A stretch of DNA of 64,000 nt from Xestospongia bergquistia. Lineage: Eukaryota; Porifera; Demospongiae; Haplosclerida; Petrosiidae. Both the position numbers and the translations under genes were made by a program. The notes below the pieces were generated by a model. The model searched no databases, had not been told where the DNA came from, and was given only the letters and a program-made list of their open reading frames with translations. The stretch covers positions 4,135,821 to 4,199,820 of the forward strand of contig OZ014417.1 in NCBI GenBank assembly GCA_963965975.1, in the 5' to 3' direction. Shown here one piece after another: positions 24,454 through 36,100 of the stretch; the stretch's first letter is position 1, and each line of letters begins with the position of its first letter.

Positions 24454-25000
24454 ATGGAGATTAAGACGATAACTTTAGCGACTTTCTTACTGATCCTTTT
24501 GTCTCTACTGCAGGTGAAGTCAGCAGATGATCTCACTTTGCAACCAGAAACCTATGGCATGTCTTGCTAAGATATCTCAATCATCTGTCTTCTCAAGGAA
24601 TGACCAGCAGATGCTGCGTCGAATAGCATATGTTGAAACGCACGATGGAGCAGATGCTGATACTTATGCAAAGACGAGCAATGGAGGGATCTGGCAGTTA
24701 AGTGAAGCAAAATATACAGCTACCAAAAACACAGGCTCAAACACTCAGTTACAGCAACAAGTGCAAGGCATTTCAAGTAATTTTAGTATAAACTGGTTGA
24801 CTACTCAATGGGTAGACTTACGAAAACCATTCTATTCAGCGTTAGCTGCACGACTTTATATGCAAGTTATCACTGCCTCTCCATACCTCTTGCCTCTGAT
24901 GTAAGTTCTCAAGGAAACTATTGGGCATACTACTATACAAGTTCTGGTGGTAATCAATCACAGTATGTTTCAGCAGTCAATCAACTTCAATCAATTTAAG
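24454..25000 (+). pseudogene. Broken first exon of a receptor paralogue: signal peptide plus lysozyme-like domain
   Basis: ATG at 24454 starts a clear signal peptide (basic MEIK, hydrophobic T-L-A-T-F-L-L-I-L-L-S-L-L). In the next frame (24527-24901) follows a domain with R-R-I-A-Y-V-E-T-H-D-G, G-G-I-W-Q and W-V-D-L-R-K-P-F-Y, a pattern I associate with lysozyme/transglycosylase-like domains of invertebrate secreted proteins; the Glu in YVET would be the acid residue. A third frame carries the end (Y-W-A-Y-Y-Y-T ... L-Q-S-I). So there are two frame changes and a TAA just before the donor at 25001. The donor is phase 1, matching the vWA exon at 1264. The next exon is missing, so this is a truncated duplicate. 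A 34-nt GT-AG intron could explain the first shift but would be unusually short. Confidence 0.65.
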
Positions 25001-25087
25001 GTATTACAAATTAGTTTAATCCAAACTAGCGACTATCCCACATAGCTCCCATTTCTACTGCCTATAGACTACATTGCAATATTTTTA

Positions 25088-26328
25088 AGTTTTATCAGAA
25101 AAGACAGTTTGCTAATGACTGTCATATAAGAGGGGAAATCTTACCAATTAAGAGAGTAGGAAGAGTTTTTCAGACTCAACTATAACTCAACTTTTTATAT
25201 GCTGTCTTATGACTCTAATAGTATCACCAGTTAATGATGTATACTGACTTGGGTTAGAATGAAGTAGATGACTTTGACCACAATTAAGTAAGAGTATGCG
25301 TTCATCTTATATATTGAGTGATAGGTGATGTGATATGCATGTGTACACACATGTATAAGTTTGTAGGACTGGAATGTAACATATCACTATAAAAATTAAT
25401 ATGTTATTTTAACAACTATTTTGTAGCCTACACAGGTGGATGATGATCACTATGAAATCTATAACTATGGAATCTAGAATTTATCTGAATAATTCACTCT
25501 ACAAATTGTTGCTATGCAAAATTAGAACATACCAACAAATTGCATAGTGAGCTTTAGATTCCATTATAACCCCATCCATGTAAGCTACAAGTTGGTTGTT
25601 AAAATAACTGAAGAATTTTACAATGATAGAGTTACTTTAAGGGGACAACAGTACACAGTAATTAATGTAAACTCATCTCATTTCTGAATCATTTTTAGAA
25701 ATCTTTATAATAATTTAAGCATTGAATTTTTATGGCCTTTCCTTGATGGTTATATGTATAGTCCGAATATTGACTACTGTAGCTGTGTGTAGCCAACAAA
25801 GCAATTATATCTTCTTATATAAATATGGTCCAGAGACGTAGTCCTCGTCCTTTCAATTTTGATAAGCTGACGGGCGGTGAAGGTCTACAGAGGCATATCG
25901 CCTCGTTGGAATCTGAGTAAAGTGGGGCAGTACCACAAAGTTGTCATAGTGGTTGTGAGCATTGTTATTAGGTAGCCATTTTGGAAAACTTGGTAGTTAC
26001 ACTATAACTTCTAAATATGTGCGGAAGTTAATTTTGGCATAATTTTTTACTGATCTGTTGATGAGAGCCTAGGCCTACTCTGAAGTTATAAAGATGGACA
26101 GAATAGCATTGCAAGTTGAAAAAAATCACAACAAACTATTTGCCTGATTCGCAGTTATAACAATATTCATTAACCACTATGAGAATATAAATTGTCCCAC
26201 ATTCCATACATTCCAATGTGGCAGCGAACCAAGTTCGCTAGACCATCCTACGTTCGTCAGTTCATCAAAAAGGAGGAGAGGCTAGCTCGCTAGACTATAT
26301 AAAGATATACTGCTTCCTCTTAAATGTA
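25088..26328 (+). repeat. Duplicated block, copy 2 (intron of receptor paralogue)
   Basis: Matches 1-1247 closely throughout and stops abruptly at TAAATGTA (26321-26328), where copy 1 continues into the vWA acceptor. The break coincides with the start of the inverted-repeat element at 26329. The block contains the same tail-like 16-codon exon (25427-25477). Confidence 0.92.
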
Positions 26329-26410
26329 GAGTAAATTACACAAGAACGGACAGATCACTTTCGGCCGCATCTAGCAGGATAAACTACCAAGAGAATTGGC
26401 ATTTCTAAAA
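26329..26410 (+). repeat. Left terminal inverted repeat of the pogo-type element
   Basis: Begins GAGTAAATTACACAAGAACG. Only a few differences from the reverse complement of 37845-37926, including GGACAG versus GGACGT. Weaker homology continues to about 26760. Confidence 0.8.
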
Positions 26411-27267
26411 TACTGAAATGAATTTCGCTGTTATCAAAACACATTTAAGGAATTATAAAAGATTCAGAAAGCTCCTCTGAGCAGAGACAGTCTTTTCAAA
26501 AAAAAAAATCGGAAGCATGGGTGCGCGGACAAGTATCATGTAAATTCATCCAGTTCCTCAAACTCCTTGAAGAACAAAGCTGAGCAAGAGAACTATAGTC
26601 GTTGCTATCAAGTACTGACTGAGCTACAACAGTATACTCAAAGTTCTACTTTCTGTTAACTGATGAGAGTTTCTCGACAAAAATTAGTTGAGTAGGTGTG
26701 GTTGATAAAATCGTCCACGCTTGAAGGTGCTTTTCTGGGCACGCATTTAGATTGATTGCTTTTAAATGATTACTGAATTATTGGTTCAGAACTTATTGTG
26801 TTTCACTATCTGTAACTGCAATCTATTCATAACTTAATTATATTTACTAATTTTTCAAATTCTGAATAATACCTGATAATGGCTGATTACTAATAAGTTC
26901 CTCGTATAGGTAATTTTTGTCTTATCCATTGTTATTATTGATTGATCTATTTATAGTAGTCTCATAATCCAAATATATTGTCTACAGTCATAAGCTATGG
27001 CTACTTTTATCAAGTAATATGTGAACTATAAAAGTCATACAATTAAAACTTTATTATCTGAAAACAAGTTGTTGTTCAGGAAATCAGCTGAATAGGTGTG
27101 GCCATGATTATTCACTAACACATATAAGTAGGTAATGTATATTATAATAAAGTAAAGGTTGTTAAAAGGTTCAATGACAACTGACAAGGCGTTACATTAT
27201 GCAAGGATATATGGTAACATGTACTCAGTTTTTCAGGTGGTCAATTGAAAGTTTCATTAAATGATAT

Positions 27268-27443
27268 TCAAGAGTTTGGTTCATCTAGTTTAGATAGATT
27301 ATCACATAGAGAACAATACCAAGTCCCTCTTGGTTTTCTCTTAAGATTAGCATGTTTAAAATGCCACCAGCCAATTGAGCAATTTGCATTGTCACAATAA
27401 ATCATTCTGCCAAACTCCTCCTGCCTGCAAATGCAGTACTTTT
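27268..27443 (-). CDS. PHD-finger last exon of the pogo-type gene
   Basis: Joins in phase to the 84-nt exon. It encodes 58 residues ending at TGA 27268-27270: Y-C-I-C-R-Q, M-I-Y-C-D-N-A-N-C, W-W-H-F-K-H, then W-Y-C-S-L-C. This is the C4HC3 spacing of PHD fingers of the ING-like class, with His in place of one expected Cys (H-F-K-H-A-N-L). Such domains read histone H3 tails; here it might guide integration-site choice, which is inference. Confidence 0.85.
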
Positions 27444-30400
27444 CTACATTAAATATTATTGCAAGTGAGCAATATATGTGTTATAAATACCTATTGGAGA
27501 CTCAACAATGGTTGTCTTTTGAAATTCAGAACTTGTCTGAAACTGAGAATGTGTCAGAGACTGAGTACTAGGGGCTAGATTATTATAACAATGAATAATA
27601 TAAAAGATAACAGATAAACTGACCTATTGAAGACTTAACAGAGGTTGCCTTTTGAGACTGAGAAAGTTTCCGAGACTGAGTGCCAGAGGCTATATTATTA
27701 TAACAGTGAATAATATAAAAGAAATAGACAAACTGACCTATAGGAGATTTGACAGTGGTTGTCTTTTGAGATCGAGAATGTGTCCGAGATTGAATACTAG
27801 AGGCTAGATTATAATAACAATAAATAATATAGAAGATAACAGACAAACTGACTTATTGGAGACTCAACAGTGGTTGCCTTTTGAGATTGAGAACATGTCC
27901 CTAACATAGTACTAGAGGCTAGATTATTATAACAATGAATAATAGAAAAGATAACAGACAAACTGACCTATAGGAGACTTGACAGTGGTTGTCTTTTGAG
28001 ACCGAGAACGTGTCTGAGATTGAATACTAGAGGCTAGATTATTATAACAATGAATAATATAAAAGATAACAGACAAACTGACCTATTGGAGACTTGACAG
28101 TGGTTGCCTTTTGAGACTGAGAACATGTCCCTAACCTAGTACTAGAGGCTAGATTATTATAACAATGAATAATAAAAAGATAACAGACAAACTGACCTAT
28201 TGGAGACTTGACAGTGGTTGCCTTTTGAGACTGAGAACATGTCCCTAACCTAGTACTAGAGGCTAGATTATTATAACAATGAATAATAAAAAGATAACAG
28301 ACAAACTGACCTATTGGAGACTTGACAGTGGTTGCCTTTTGAGACTGAGAACATGTCCCTAACCTAGTACTAGAGGCTAGATTATTATAACAATGAATAA
28401 TAGAAAAGATAACAGACAAACTGACCTATTGGAGACTTGACAGTGGTTGACTTTTGAGACCGAGATTGAATACTAGAGGCTAGATTATTATACCAATCGA
28501 TAATATAGAGGATAACAGACAAACTAACCTATTGGAGACTTGGAGATACCTGCAGCACCTGATGTGGTATATAAACTAATTCAATAAATTAACACTATAC
28601 CTTCATTTAAACTGTTCTCTAGTTCTTCAGGCATTGTAAACAATGAGCAACCTATAACCACAGTATAATATAACAGTACCATCATTGATACTGGTTGAAA
28701 AGGTGCTACACTTAAGATGAAATTATGCAAATACCTACCTTCAGTGGGATCGTTTGATGTAGATTGAGAACTGCTAACAGGGGCTGAACCAGTACAGGAC
28801 TTTTTAGAGCAAGAACTTTCTATAACAATATTGAGGAATCGTAATTTGGGTATGTCATTCTCACTTTTTTTTAACTGAGCTATCCTAGCTTGATCTAATC
28901 AAAGTAAGAATGTGTAAGTTGCAGTATCTATGTATATATTTACTTCTTTTTTCTTTTTTTCTTCCTTCCTTCTCATTTCTTCAATTGCCATACGATTCTC
29001 TGCACTTGTTAAGACTTTTCCAGACTTCTTTTGTGGTATAACTGGAAGCTTACAAAAGGGTAATGATCTTTCTTCTTCTAAAATCTTTGAAAAAATGGAT
29101 GATTTTTGAAGAACTGCACATTGTGAAGGTTGTTCAGGAGGATGAAAGACAAAAGGTTATGTATTACTTTCAGCACTTGCAGTGGAAGGACAACTTTGAA
29201 AACGATGATCAAATGCTGGCACAAAAAATGGAAAATATGAAAGAGTGTCTTGTGGGTAATATGGGTATCTAGTATCTGGTGGGTAATGTGGGTATTGATA
29301 AAACATACGAGTGTTGGCATCATTAGCAACTGTGTCATTGTGGGAGAATTGGGAACTCAAATCAAGCTCTTGATCAACGAATCCACTACCATCATTAGTT
29401 GATTGATGCTTTTTTTTCCATTGGTTATAACGATCATCAGAAGTAATATCATAACCATCTTGAAACCTTTTTTGAAATCTTGATTCTTCCTCTTCTGTGA
29501 ATACAGCTTCTTGAGTAATGGGAGGCCTGTATCTTCGTGCAGGGCTATATAGTGCTATAAATTTCAGCCCTGTGCGCTGTGCAAGTGTGCTTGTGGCATC
29601 TTTTCTTGATGGAACAATAGCATCCCTGTTCAAGGGGAAGATTCCTGTATATTTGAATCCAGCTTGAATATTTTTCATCGTCATTGCACATGCCCATGCC
29701 TCACTAAATAGTTTTGAAAAGGTGAATCTTGTGACTACCTTGCCAGGATTATCCACTAAAAACTTTCAGCATACCTGCCTCCATGAAGACTTTAATGGTC
29801 CAAATGGACCTTTATCCAGAGGCTGGGTTTCATGTGATGAATGTGGGGGTAGACAAAAAATGATCACTTTCTCTTCTGCTGCCTTATTAATTACTGAAGG
29901 ATTATAGTGTGAAGAATGACCATCGAGTAGGAGTAGAATTGGTCGTACAGTTGGGGCATAAGGCAAAAAATGATGGACGACCATAAATCAAACAGTTCAC
30001 TATTGATCCACCCGGATTCTGAGAGACCATACATAGTCCCGGGGACTTCTCCATCAACCATTGCTTGTTTCAGACACTTTCGGTCAAATATCACAAAGGG
30101 TGGCATGCAATATCCAGCAGCATTACATGATGCAAGAACTGTAATCTGTGTTTTATTTCCAGTTGTTATTGCTCTTGGATGTTTGACACCTTTAGCAGTC
30201 ACACCCTTTGGAGGTTTTGGATCTAGTGGCATTCCAGTTTCATCACAGTTGAACAATTGGGTGGGCTTTGAAACAAGGTCATTTTCCTGAATTGTTTGCT
30301 CTAAAATATCGAAATAATTACTCAAGACGTCTGGGGTGCAGGCTGAAGCACGATTGTTAGCAATTTGCTCAGTAATTCGGAGAGAAAGTTCTGAATGTCG

Positions 30401-30822
30401 TTTCCTGAATCCCTCCCACCAACCGCTAGAAACTGTCACATTCCTTCCTTTTCTATCAACTGTAGCTTGTACTATCGATATCACTTCCTTCCTTGTACGT
30501 GGAAATCCTATTTTTGCAGTTTCCAATAAAAATGTTACCAGCTCTTCTTCTTCTTCATCTGTTAGATACTTTTGACCACTCTTGCTACCACTTAAAACTT
30601 TTCCCGAAACATGATCTTGAATAGTAGATTTAGGGATTTGATACTCTTCTGCTGCCTGTCTCAAAGACAATCCACTCTCAACTGCTTAACATGCTCGTTC
30701 TAAGTTTTCAGAAGTCCAAGTTTTATATTTTAGAGGTCGAGCAGAGCAAGATTGTGGAATATCATGTGTGAACTTGGATGAATAGAGTACACGCCCACTA
30801 AGAGGAAGTGATTTACTTGCCA
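27268..30822 (-). CDS. Pogo-type transposase with tandem-exon linker and C-terminal PHD finger (lesions in the transposase part)
   Basis: ATG at 30822. Exons: 29168-30822, 28944-29113, 28739-28874, 28601-28651, 28529-28549, then nine repeat exons from 28426-28479 down to 27491-27574, and last 27268-27443. The N-terminal psq/CENP-B type helix-turn-helix (L-S-L-R-Q-A-A-E-E-Y, S-T-I-Q-D-H) is followed by a DDE domain with three Asp (N-C-D-E-T-G; L-L-D-G-H-S-S-H-Y; P-L-D-K-G). Next come a Lys/Glu-rich coiled stretch, the Ser/Thr/Gln-rich linker, and a PHD finger (C-I-C ... C-D-N-x-N-C ... W-H-F ... W-Y-C-x2-C). The large exon has TAA at codon 46, a one-base loss near 29980 and a TGA near 29772, so this copy is probably inactive. 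The eleven exons from the 51-nt exon to the PHD exon are fully open and in phase. Confidence 0.75.
27491..28479 (-). repeat. Array of nine tandem coding exons, 114-115-bp unit
   Basis: Exons at 28426-28479 (54 nt), 28311-28376, 28197-28262, 28083-28148, 27968-28033, 27853-27918, 27738-27803, 27624-27689 (66 nt each) and 27491-27574 (84 nt). Introns are 48 or 49 nt. Every exon begins with two bases that complete a codon and ends with one base, so any number can be spliced in frame. Each encodes about 22 residues of the type S-S-T-R-L-G-T-C-S-Q-S-Q-K-A-T-T-V-K-S-P-I. Indels occur in the introns without regard to frame, whereas exon length changes only by multiples of three. Confidence 0.85.
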
Positions 30823-30887
30823 TTTGATGGAACACAAAGACTACAGATAAGTACGTCAATTATAGATGAATAACATACACAACCTAC

Positions 30888-31075
30888 CTATCAGAGATTT
30901 GTTACTAGCTGTCTTGAGATATTGAGAATGTGTTTAAAAGAGAGTACTTGAGTTAAAGTGAGACACTAGGTGTATAACAACATCAAAGGAAAATACAAAA
31001 GGAAACTGACCTATTGGAGACTTAATACCTTTTCAGATAGAGAATGTATTTGAGTTATTATAGCGATAATGTCGG
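30888..31075 (-). repeat. Two decayed exon-array units upstream of the transposase
   Basis: 30888-30946 and 31011-31075 resemble the repeat exons (ending TCTCTGATAG and TCTCCAATAG, followed by GT) but contain stops in the required phase. They lie 5' of the transposase start, on the opposite side from the main array. Confidence 0.6.
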
Positions 31076-32908
31076 TTGATGCAGGATAAGTAACACTATA
31101 GAATTTAACTCTATATGTACTTGGTTGCCCAGATCAAACATTTGAAGACTGATCTAAACATAAATGATTGTAATAATCTAAGTGTAGCAGCAGTAGACAA
31201 AGTTATAGTTGAACAAAATTTATTCAACAAGAGGCTATTACAACACTAGTGCATTAAGGACTAGGTACATCCACTTTGTTCTTAAAATAGTAATGTACAC
31301 TTGTAGATCTCATTGGGTTTGCCAAGGATTTACAAATAGAATGACACCACAAATGACAATGACATAATATATGCTAGTCCCTATGCTTGTATAATTTGGC
31401 CTTAGATTTAGATATATAACTATTATAAGCTAAACCATCATTCACTGCAAAATTTTTGAAGAATATTTGTGAATTTTGCAAACTTATAAATTGTACAATT
31501 TTATGATGAGAGCGATAGGAAATTCTTGAAAATTTCCACTTGCAAATGCTCCCAAAGAAGTTATTTGTCAAATATTCTTCCTTGAAAATTAGGCAGTGTA
31601 TGGTGTTATCCTGCTGTAATCTTGTCAGTGCTGGTCACCATCACAACAAAGGCCCTTTTTGGGCTAAAATATTACTAAAAAGTCATATGGGGAAAGTCCT
31701 AGGCTATTAATATGAAAGCTGTAACTTGCTATTGCACTTTTGGTTTTCTAATGGCAACAAAAAGTGAAAAGACCTTAACATAAAAATTATGGTTTCTTCA
31801 CAACTACAAGTCTGATAAAGCTCTCCAGTTGGTTTTGCCATACTTGAGAACACTGCCAATAACTTTAGCACTTCAATCAGGTATATCTCAAATAAGAAAG
31901 CAGACATCAATAATATGTAAGTTAATTAGCCTCAACTCTATCAGATGGCTATTCTAGTTTTCCTTTAAAGTATTGGGAACATTGTCATAGTTAATTATTT
32001 TATTATGGAAAATGTTTCTTTTGAAGGTATGTGCATGAATATCTTGAATATGGATGTAAGAGAGATAGGAAAATCTCCAAGGTGTCTTATGAGATGTTTT
32101 ATACTTATGGAGACAACTAGTGTTGTTTTAGTAGACATAAGGTGTTTTAGTTTTAGTTTAGCTATAGCAAAAGGTAAAATTTATTTTTAGTTATAGTATT
32201 AGTTATATAGTATTAATACTAATTTTAATTTAGTAGTATTAGTTATAGTATTAATGTGAAATTTGATTTAGTTATAGCATTAGTTATAGTCATATTTAAC
32301 AAGCAAACACTTTTGTTTTCTTCAGGAAGATACATACTCCACTTTTTCTTGGCCTGCCAGGACCAGCTGCTATACTAGCTGTAAGCATGCTTTCTAGTTA
32401 AACTTAACTATAATAACTAGAAAATCACTCATGCATGGAAGGTTAAATCCACAAACAACTCAGATATGCACTACCTAACATGATAATTATGTTAAATGCT
32501 TTACACATTCTATGTGGTTAGTAACTAATATAATTGAGGTTATTTACTATAGCATTAGTTATAGTTCAAAGGAAAGTTTTAATTTTAATTTAGTTATAGT
32601 AACATTTGAAAAAAAAATTGTTATAGTTTTAGTTATAGTTAACTAAAATTTTTACTCTCTACTAAAAATATTTTAGTATTAGTTATAGTTAACTAAAACA
32701 ACACTAGAGACAATGAACATCCAAATAGGTGTTTTGGCAAAAAATGTTAATTTTAATTGTCACTCAAGCTCAGGCAATAATTTGAGACGTCAAGGTGAGT
32801 ACAATTATACTTGAACCAATTACTCAAGCCACTATAATACAGTAGTATTAGCATTATAGACTATGTGACATGCTACAAATAAATCTATTGAGTATCTAAT
32901 CTTATTGT
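31076..32908. other. Non-coding stretch with low-complexity TAGTTATAG repeats
   Basis: No gene seen. 32105-32300 and 32540-32700 are rich in variants of TTTTAGTTATAGTATTAG. The interval lies between the transposase gene and the gypsy insertion. Confidence 0.6.
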
Positions 32909-33156
32909 TGTGGTGACCGAGTGAAGAATTATAGAACCGGCTATGGTACAACTAACAACCGACCCAACGACAATAGTAATAATAAAGATAACTATAACAA
33001 TTGTAGCAAATAATACAACTAATGACAACTCATGACAACTGACAAAATACTAAAAGCATGCGGTATTTATATCGATACATGACGTAATAATACACAATAA
33101 TGAATATATAATTATACATGTAGTTCAATGTTTATCAAGTTACCTAGTATATCACA
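32909..33156 (-). repeat. 3' LTR of gypsy element 2
   Basis: 248 bp, TGTGATATAC...GGTCACCACA in the element's sense. Nearly identical to 37220-37467. Confidence 0.96.
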
Positions 33157-33167
33157 CTCCTCCCTCT

Positions 33168-36100
33168 TTAGGATGAAATATACGGGCCAAAACGCTCAGG
33201 TTGTCTTTTCTCTCTATTCGAGCGACGTAACAACGGTGTTGTACGAATATTGGCAGGTGATGATACTGTAACTGTAGGAGGTGTAAAGTTTTGGGGATGT
33301 CTTACAATGGGAGAATCATCAAAATTGTCCTGATCTTTGTTTCCAATTTGTAGTTCTTTGCTGTCAGTACATCTGGAACGAAGTTGATCAACATGTCTAC
33401 AGATGACAATACCACTCTTGGTTTCTACATGGTATGACACTGGACCTGTAATTTTGATTACTGTAACAGGAATCCATGCAGATGAACCTGAATAATTTTT
33501 TGCATAAAGTTTGTCTCCTATTGAAAAGGTACGAATCTTTTGACGTGGTTGCTGAATTTTTTCTTGTTTCTGTTTAATTTTCTTTGGTATATCGAGGTGA
33601 AGAAGATCAAAAACTGTTCGTAGTCTTCTACCCATCAGCAATTCTGAAGGAGAGAGACCTGTAGTGGACTGAGGGGTAATACGATACTGTAGAAGAAAAC
33701 GGGAAAGTCTTGTTTCAAGTGGTCCATCCAATTTCTTTATGGTAGTTTTGAAGGTCTGTACTGCACGTTCAGCTAGCCCATTTGAGCGGGGGTGGTATGG
33801 TGAAGTAAGGGAGTGTCGGATACCATTTTTGTCCATGAATAGTTTAAAATCGTGACTGATAAATGCTGGACCATTGTCTGATACCAATTGTTGTGGTAAG
33901 CCGTGCATTGAAAAAATACGTCTAAGAATGTTAATAGTACTTTCAGCTGAGGTAGAGTTAACTACATGAACTTCCATCCAGCGTGAATAGGCATCAATGA
34001 GGAGGAAAAAATATTTGCCGAGAAATGGACCAGCATGGTCAACATGAACTCGGGTCCATGGAGTTGATGGGTATTCCCAAGGGTGAATAATTGTTTGGGG
34101 TGGAGTAGGAAGGTGCGTCTGACAGGTGTTGCAGTGTTTGACTACATTCTCAATGTCTTTATCTAGACCTGGCCACCATACGTAGGACCGAGCAAGGCCT
34201 TTCATTCTGCTGATACCAGGATGTTTATCATGAAGTTGTGAGAGAACATATTTTCTACCTTGAGGAGAAATAATGACACAAGAACCTCTGAGAAGGCACC
34301 CATCAATAACACTGAGTTCTGTATAACATTGCGTAAATGGTTGGAGTTCGGGGGAGTGTATAGATGATGACCAGCCAGTCAGAACAAGTCTACGGACACG
34401 CGAAAGTATGGGATCTTGGTCTGTCCATGTTTTGATTTGTGGTGCATGTATGACTGATTCTGCCAAATGGTTTAGTAGTAACTTAATGTCAGCTGGTATA
34501 GGAACAAATTTGGGTGTGTCTGGTAATGGCAACCTGCTTAAAGCATCAGCATTTGCTAACTGGGATCCTGGTTTATGTTTGATTGTATAGGAATAAGTGG
34601 AAAGGGTGATAGCCCATCTTTGTATACGAGGCGAGGTAGGTGTTGGTATCTGGTTTGATTCACCGAAGATGTAGTGGAGAGGCTTGTGATCAGAGTATAA
34701 TGTAAAGTTTCGTCCATACAAATAGTCATGAAATTTCCTTACAGCAAAAATAATTGCCAAGGCTTCCTTCTCCAATTGAGAATATTTCTTTTCTGTTGTG
34801 GTTAGAGTACGTGAAGTGAAAGCAATCGGTTTTTCAGTATTATTTTCCATCTGGTGACTTAGTACTGCACCTAACCCATAGGGAGAGACATCACAGGATA
34901 GGATGAGGGGTTTCTTTTCATCGTAATGGACAAGTAAGGATGAAGACTGAAGTAAGGATTTTGCTTGTTGAAAGGCTTTATCCTGTGTTTGGGACCAAAT
35001 CCATTTAGCATCCTTCCGGAGAAGTTGATGCAGTGGGGCTAGTATAGTAGAGAGATCTGGTAAGAACTTGTGGTAATAGTTGAGTAAACCAAGAAATTTA
35101 AGTTCTGTGACATTTGTAGGCGTTGGTGCATCTCTGATGGCTTTGACTTTCGATTCTGATGGATGAAGTCCATTTGCATCAATAATATGGCCCAAATATT
35201 CTACTGATGAGACCCTGAACTTGCACTTTGATTTCTTTAAGGTGAGGCCTGCATTTTCCAAACGTTGTAGGACAAGGTGTAAATTTTGGAGGTGGTCTGC
35301 TTCACTTGTACCTGAAATAAGAATATCATCTAAATAAACACAGACATGGGGTAAGTCACTTAGAAGGGTTTCCATGATTCTTTGGAAAATTGATGGAGCA
35401 GAAGAGATGCCAAAAGGTAGTCGTTCATACTGGAATAGTCCTTTTGGTGTATTTATGGTAGTGTATTTCTTGGAGGAGTCATCCAGGGGTACTTGAAGGT
35501 AGGCATGACTGAGATCTAATTTAGTGAAAATCTTGCCTCCAGAGAGAGCAGTGAAAAGATCATCCACACGAGGAAGTGGGTATGTATCAGGAATGAGAGC
35601 TGGATTTATGGTGACCTTATAATCTCCACATAAGCGAATTGATCCATCTGTTTTCACAATGGGCACTATGGGAGCTGCCCAGTCAGAGTGTTTGACTGGA
35701 GTAATGACTTGTAAGTCCTGTAGGTGCTGTAGTTCCTTGATAACCTTTTCTTTCAGAGAATAAGGAACCGGGCGGGCCTTAAAAAAACGGGGACGAGCCT
35801 CTGGATTGACTAGGATCTTTGCTGTAATTTCTTTCAACCGGCCAATGCTTGAAATAAAAACCGCTGAATGTTGATCTAAAACCTGTTCTAAGGTAGAAAA
35901 AGTGTTAAGTAATTTAATGTCTGACCAATTTATCTTGATTTCCTCAAGCCAGTTACGGCCTAGCAAAGTTGGACCATCTCCTGGAACAACTAATAGTGGG
36001 AGAGATGCACCTTGGGACTGGTAGTTGACTTGGACATTAATAGATCCTAGAGGAAAAATCTTTTCTCCTGTATATGTAGTGAGTGTAAAATTAGATGGAG

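Noticed and set aside
28042-28419. 125-codon uninterrupted frame across the exon array
   Set aside because: It reads through the 48-nt introns, which happen to be multiples of three in part of the array; the frame breaks where introns are 49 nt, so the spliced reading is preferred.
27491-28549. CRISPR-like array
   Set aside because: The 114-115-bp units have no repeat-spacer structure, and the DNA is eukaryotic.
29114-29167. In-frame TAA in the pogo transposase near 29157
   Set aside because: Not counted as a lesion: a 54-nt GT-AG intron in phase removes it, like the other short introns of this gene.
29753-29775. 19-nt GT-AG intron that would remove the TGA in the pogo transposase
   Set aside because: Too short for a spliceosomal intron; a nonsense mutation is more likely.
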